Shown: one piece after another, positions 60,822 to 64,000 of the stretch | Position numbering within the stretch: position 1 is the stretch's first letter | Layout of the letters: each line of letters opens with the position of its first letter | Translations under genes and position numbers: made by a program | Assembly (NCBI GenBank): GCA_011947345.1 | Contig: JAAVTG010000051.1 | Coordinates: 372,001-436,000, forward strand | DNA length: 64,000 bases | Direction of reading: 5' to 3' | Source: Phytophthora quininea | Taxonomy: Eukaryota; Oomycota; Peronosporomycetes; Peronosporales; Peronosporaceae | The notes under the pieces: model-generated | The model's input: the letters and a program-made list of their open reading frames with translations, nothing else | What the model was told of the DNA's origin: nothing | Databases searched by the model: none

Positions 60822-63800
60822 ATGGCCATGGATTACCATGTCGGCCTCCTTCGCCGCGCCTCCAGTCGACGAGACGGCGCTCATCCGTCCCCATGGCTGT
60901 CCCAGGTGCTCGGCCTTGCTGTTGTGCGTGTCTGGAGCCAAAGCAATCTCGAAACACGGTCTGTAGACGACGATGCTACCCAAGAAGCCAAAGGATTGAC
61001 AGATGCAGTTGAGTTTGCGCTGCCTCCGCTGACTCCAACCACTCTACCACTCGAAGAACAGCAATTAATTGATTGTGGGAAGCTACTGGATATGTCTATC
61101 GAGTCTGCGGTCTCTACAGCCACGGGAGACCTGATTTTCGGCTTTGATGAAGACGACGACGACGACGACTGGAGTGAAGACGCCAGAGAAGACGAGGAAG
61201 AGGAGATTTTCAGTCGAGAAATGCAGGCTGCAGACGCTGAAAACCACAGTATTGGCACATTCTTCAGTCTGCCAAAAAGAAAAGATAGTAAGGCCAGGAC
61301 TGTGATCGGTATCGCCTTTATGGACCCTCGAGCGACGACTTTGAAGAGAAAGCAGAAACGGTTCTTGATGCTGTTAATGGAACCGAGCAAAACGCAGTCG
61401 CTGAAGAATTTTGGAGCGTTACGAGCGCAGTTGAAGGGCGTGGCGACGGCGTTTTATCAAGAAGGAACCCCAGAGGGAGTTATGAGATGCTGACGCAGTT
61501 TTATGATAATCTGGAGAAGCAGGGTTTGACGAGTGGGTTGCTGCCCAATGCAGCAATGGTCCGCCGTTTTGGAGGAAGTGACGTGGTTGCGACGTTGCAT
61601 GCACTACTGCTGCAGGGGCGTGTGGTGTGCTATTCCGCAAGTGCGAGTGCAGCTTCTGCTGCTGTGATCGCGCTGCTTGCCATGCTCCCGACTCAACTTG
61701 CGTACTCATTATTGCATGAGCGGGAAGAAGTATTTATTATACAGCCATGTTGCTCCATGGAATCCGGCAAAGAGGTGTTTGCAAAGAGCAGCGGGTTTTT
61801 GTTGGGACGAGTATTCCACTTTTACTCAAGGCGGAAGCCTCGCGGCTGGACCTCGTGTTGGATTTAGATGCAGGGCAGGTCACAGCGCACCCGACAACTA
61901 CGAGTGAGCATGCCTTCGCTTTCGGTTCGAAGACATCAGCTCTGGCTGATAGTCTAACGAGGCGGTTTACGGACCCTGTGGCACCTATGCATATGAGAAT
62001 TGCGGGTCAACGAACTCGTGACAATGAATGGGTGCTTGCTCAATGCCGCTCGTATTTTGAAGAGCTCCTGAACGCGGAATTAGCTGCAAATATGCATGCA
62101 GAGAGCGAAGGTGAAGATGAATCTCGAGTTGATACGTATACCGGCGGTATGACGCGATTGTTTTCAGCGTCGTTCCGCTCAATGCTTGATGAAATAACAG
62201 CCCCAGTACTGAGTAGTCTTGGGCATGTGGAGGATGACGAGCATCCAAATCCCCGCTCAGCATTTTGTACTAACTACGGATGGAGTTGGACTCTGTCGTG
62301 GCAGACCACAAACAACTACGCAAATTGGTTGGATCTAGCACTTCGGCAACGGAAGCTCACAAAATGTGTCTCGGGTGGGCTTCCTCGAAATCCTCGAACT
62401 TCGAAGCCGCCTCCTCAGGAAGGTAAAGCGACTTACGTTTATGCAAATGGCGATGAGTATGACGGAGAGTTTGTGGGAGGGAAGCGCGAAGGATTCGGTG
62501 TTTACCTTGAGCGAGCAACCGGCAGTCAATATGATGGAACTTGGCACGCTGATAAACGACACGGAAAAGGAGTGCTTACTTCAAAAGCTAGCGGTGGGTA
62601 TATCTATGACGGCGAGTGGATGGATGATATGAGGTGTGGTCAGGGACACAGCACACGGCGAGGCGGGGGCGGTACAGGCGGTGGCGAAAGCTATACAGGT
62701 CAATGGCGTGCGAATCGCTTTCACAGCCAAGGTGTGTATGTGAATGGCGATGGCGACGTGTACGATGGCGAGTGGCAGGACGGCGTACGGCATGGTGCTG
62801 GCAAACTAACCGTAGCAAAGCCAGCGCAGAATAAACCCGGCGATATGGGCGGCGTAATGCAATACGTTGGGGAGTGGGAAGATGGAAAATTCAATGGAAT
62901 TGGTTCGTGCCAGTATGCTGATGGCTCGCAGTACTCTGGGGCATTTAAACAAGGTCGACGCCATGGGAACGGCATCCTACTTCTAGCGTGTGGGGATCGA
63001 TACGAAGGTCAATGGTGGCAAGGATTGCGCCATGGCCAAGGTGTAGCTTTTCAAAAACCTCAGGGACAACGCGAGAGGGTCATGGAAGCGTGGAGTCGAG
63101 GTCCGCGACGGAGAATGGATGATCACATTTGCTAATGGCGATAAGTATTCTGGTGCATGTCATCGTGGACGTCCATGGGGAAAAGGGACGTGCAAGTTTG
63201 CCAATGGCTCTGCATATACTGGTGAATGGGTAGATGGTCTTCGTGAGGGCCGTGGTGTGTGTGTAAACCCCGATGGATCCATTCTCGAAGGCGACTGGAA
63301 ACACTCCGTGTTCGTCAAGGCAGTACGCTCTCCATCGCGCTTTGTGGACGTCTCCTTATCCACTAACACACCGCCATCGTCTCCGAGGAATCGTCCGTCA
63401 GACGCTGGGTTTGAACACGATAATACCGCACAAATGCACCCTGAAAGCGGTGCTCATCGACATGTATACTCGAATGGAGATATTTACGAAGGGGATTTTA
63501 AGCAATACCAGCGCGATGGATTTGGTGTGTTTACTGAGCGATCCACTGGCAGCACCTACGAAGGTCAATGGTCGAGCAATCTGCGGCACGGCAGCGGCGT
63601 ATTGACCTCGGGCTCCAAGGACTTTATTTATGATGGGGCATGGGAGAATGACGAGCGCTGTGGCTATGGTCACTGCGTGATTAGCGGCGGTCGAGAGACT
63701 TACAGTGGCGAATGGAAAGCAAACGCCTTCCACGGACAGGGCAAGTACACTGATGCCGAAGGTAATCTTTACGAAGGGGAGTTCGTGCGGGGCAAGAAGC

Positions 63801-64000
63801 ACGGCGTTGGTAAACTAATCACCACTGTAGCAGAAACACCGATACCTTCATCCGATCAATCCAAAACGGAACAATACTCTGGGGAGTGGCGGGAAGGCTG
63901 TCGCGAGGGTCTGGGCGATGCAATGTTTGCGGACGGATCGAGGTACTCGGGTCAGTGGAAAGACGATCTTCAGGACGGTGAAGGAACTTTCACGTCCGCC
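60822..64000 (+). CDS. DENN (Avl9-like) protein with at least 18 MORN repeats, partial, frameshifted
   Basis: Frame 1 (60822-61493) includes an acidic linker (FGFDEDDDDDDWSEDARED) and KNFGALRAQLKGVATAFY. Frame 2 (61487-61867) has the DENN-like core (VVATLHALLLQGRVVCYSAS; QPCCSMESGKEVFAKSSGFL). Frame 3 (61747-63135) continues with GTSIPLLLKAEASRLDLVLD, WLDLALRQRKL and eight MORN repeats (for example YDGEFVGGKREGFGVY; YDGEWQDGVRHGAGKL). After one more phase change near 63,095 at least ten further MORN units run to the window edge (YSGQWKDDLQDGEGTF). Avl9/DENND6 proteins act in late secretory traffic or as Rab GEFs; MORN repeats bind membranes or scaffolds. Phase changes near 61,470, 61,800 and 63,095 look like single-base indels. 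The gene is open at 64000. Confidence 0.7.

Noticed and set aside
1..64000. CRISPR arrays, tRNA or rRNA genes, bacterial operons
   Set aside because: None seen. Repeats present are LTRs, TIRs, TSDs and tandem duplications, and the genes have eukaryotic (oomycete) structure. The only tRNA-like sequence is the 17-nt primer-binding site.

Overview
The window looks like an accessory, transposon-rich region of an oomycete nuclear genome, most likely Phytophthora. The signs are RxLR-dEER effectors with WY-type repeats, Crinkler (CRN) effectors, oomycete initiator (Inr) elements, short GT-AG introns, Ty3/Gypsy, DIRS, LINE, MULE and hAT elements, and a 7TM-plus-kinase 'GPCR-bigram' gene. I see no rRNA, tRNA or CRISPR array. 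Layout: (1) 1-13 kb is an RxLR/WY effector graveyard. One intact RxLR effector (6589-7221) and one short RxLR ORF (9596-10009) lie among at least four broken WY genes. These are cut by 5'-truncated LINE copies, some with clear target-site duplications (TSDs), and by Gypsy integrase fragments. (2) 13.1-16.3 kb is a truncated DIRS-type element with tyrosine recombinase and RT/RNase H, on the minus strand. (3) 16,296-33,671 is one giant Ty3/Gypsy element (17.4 kb, minus strand) with 1.77-kb LTRs, gag-like ORFs, protease, RT, two RNase H domains, integrase and a chromodomain. It also has a 929-codon ORF on the opposite strand between pol and the 3' LTR. (4) 33.7-52.5 kb is a CRN cluster. An approximately 3.67-kb segment (CRN header, NSUN-like methyltransferase, CRN body) is tandemly duplicated with both junctions at the HVLVxVP motif. 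A fourth CRN is split by a MULE, which is itself split by a hAT element with an 8-bp TSD. (5) 52.7-64 kb is gene-dense and looks like core genome. It holds an 8-exon LRR gene with an apparent U12-type AT-AC intron, a 7TM-TKL kinase gene, a large membrane protein, and a DENN (Avl9-like) plus MORN-repeat gene that runs off the window. Many otherwise conserved reading frames are broken by single-base indels, some in homopolymers. Some are real decay (identical in both copies of the CRN duplication, hence older than it), but the broken DENN-MORN gene suggests that part may be uncorrected sequencing error. Domain assignments are from reading motifs by eye; no database search was possible.
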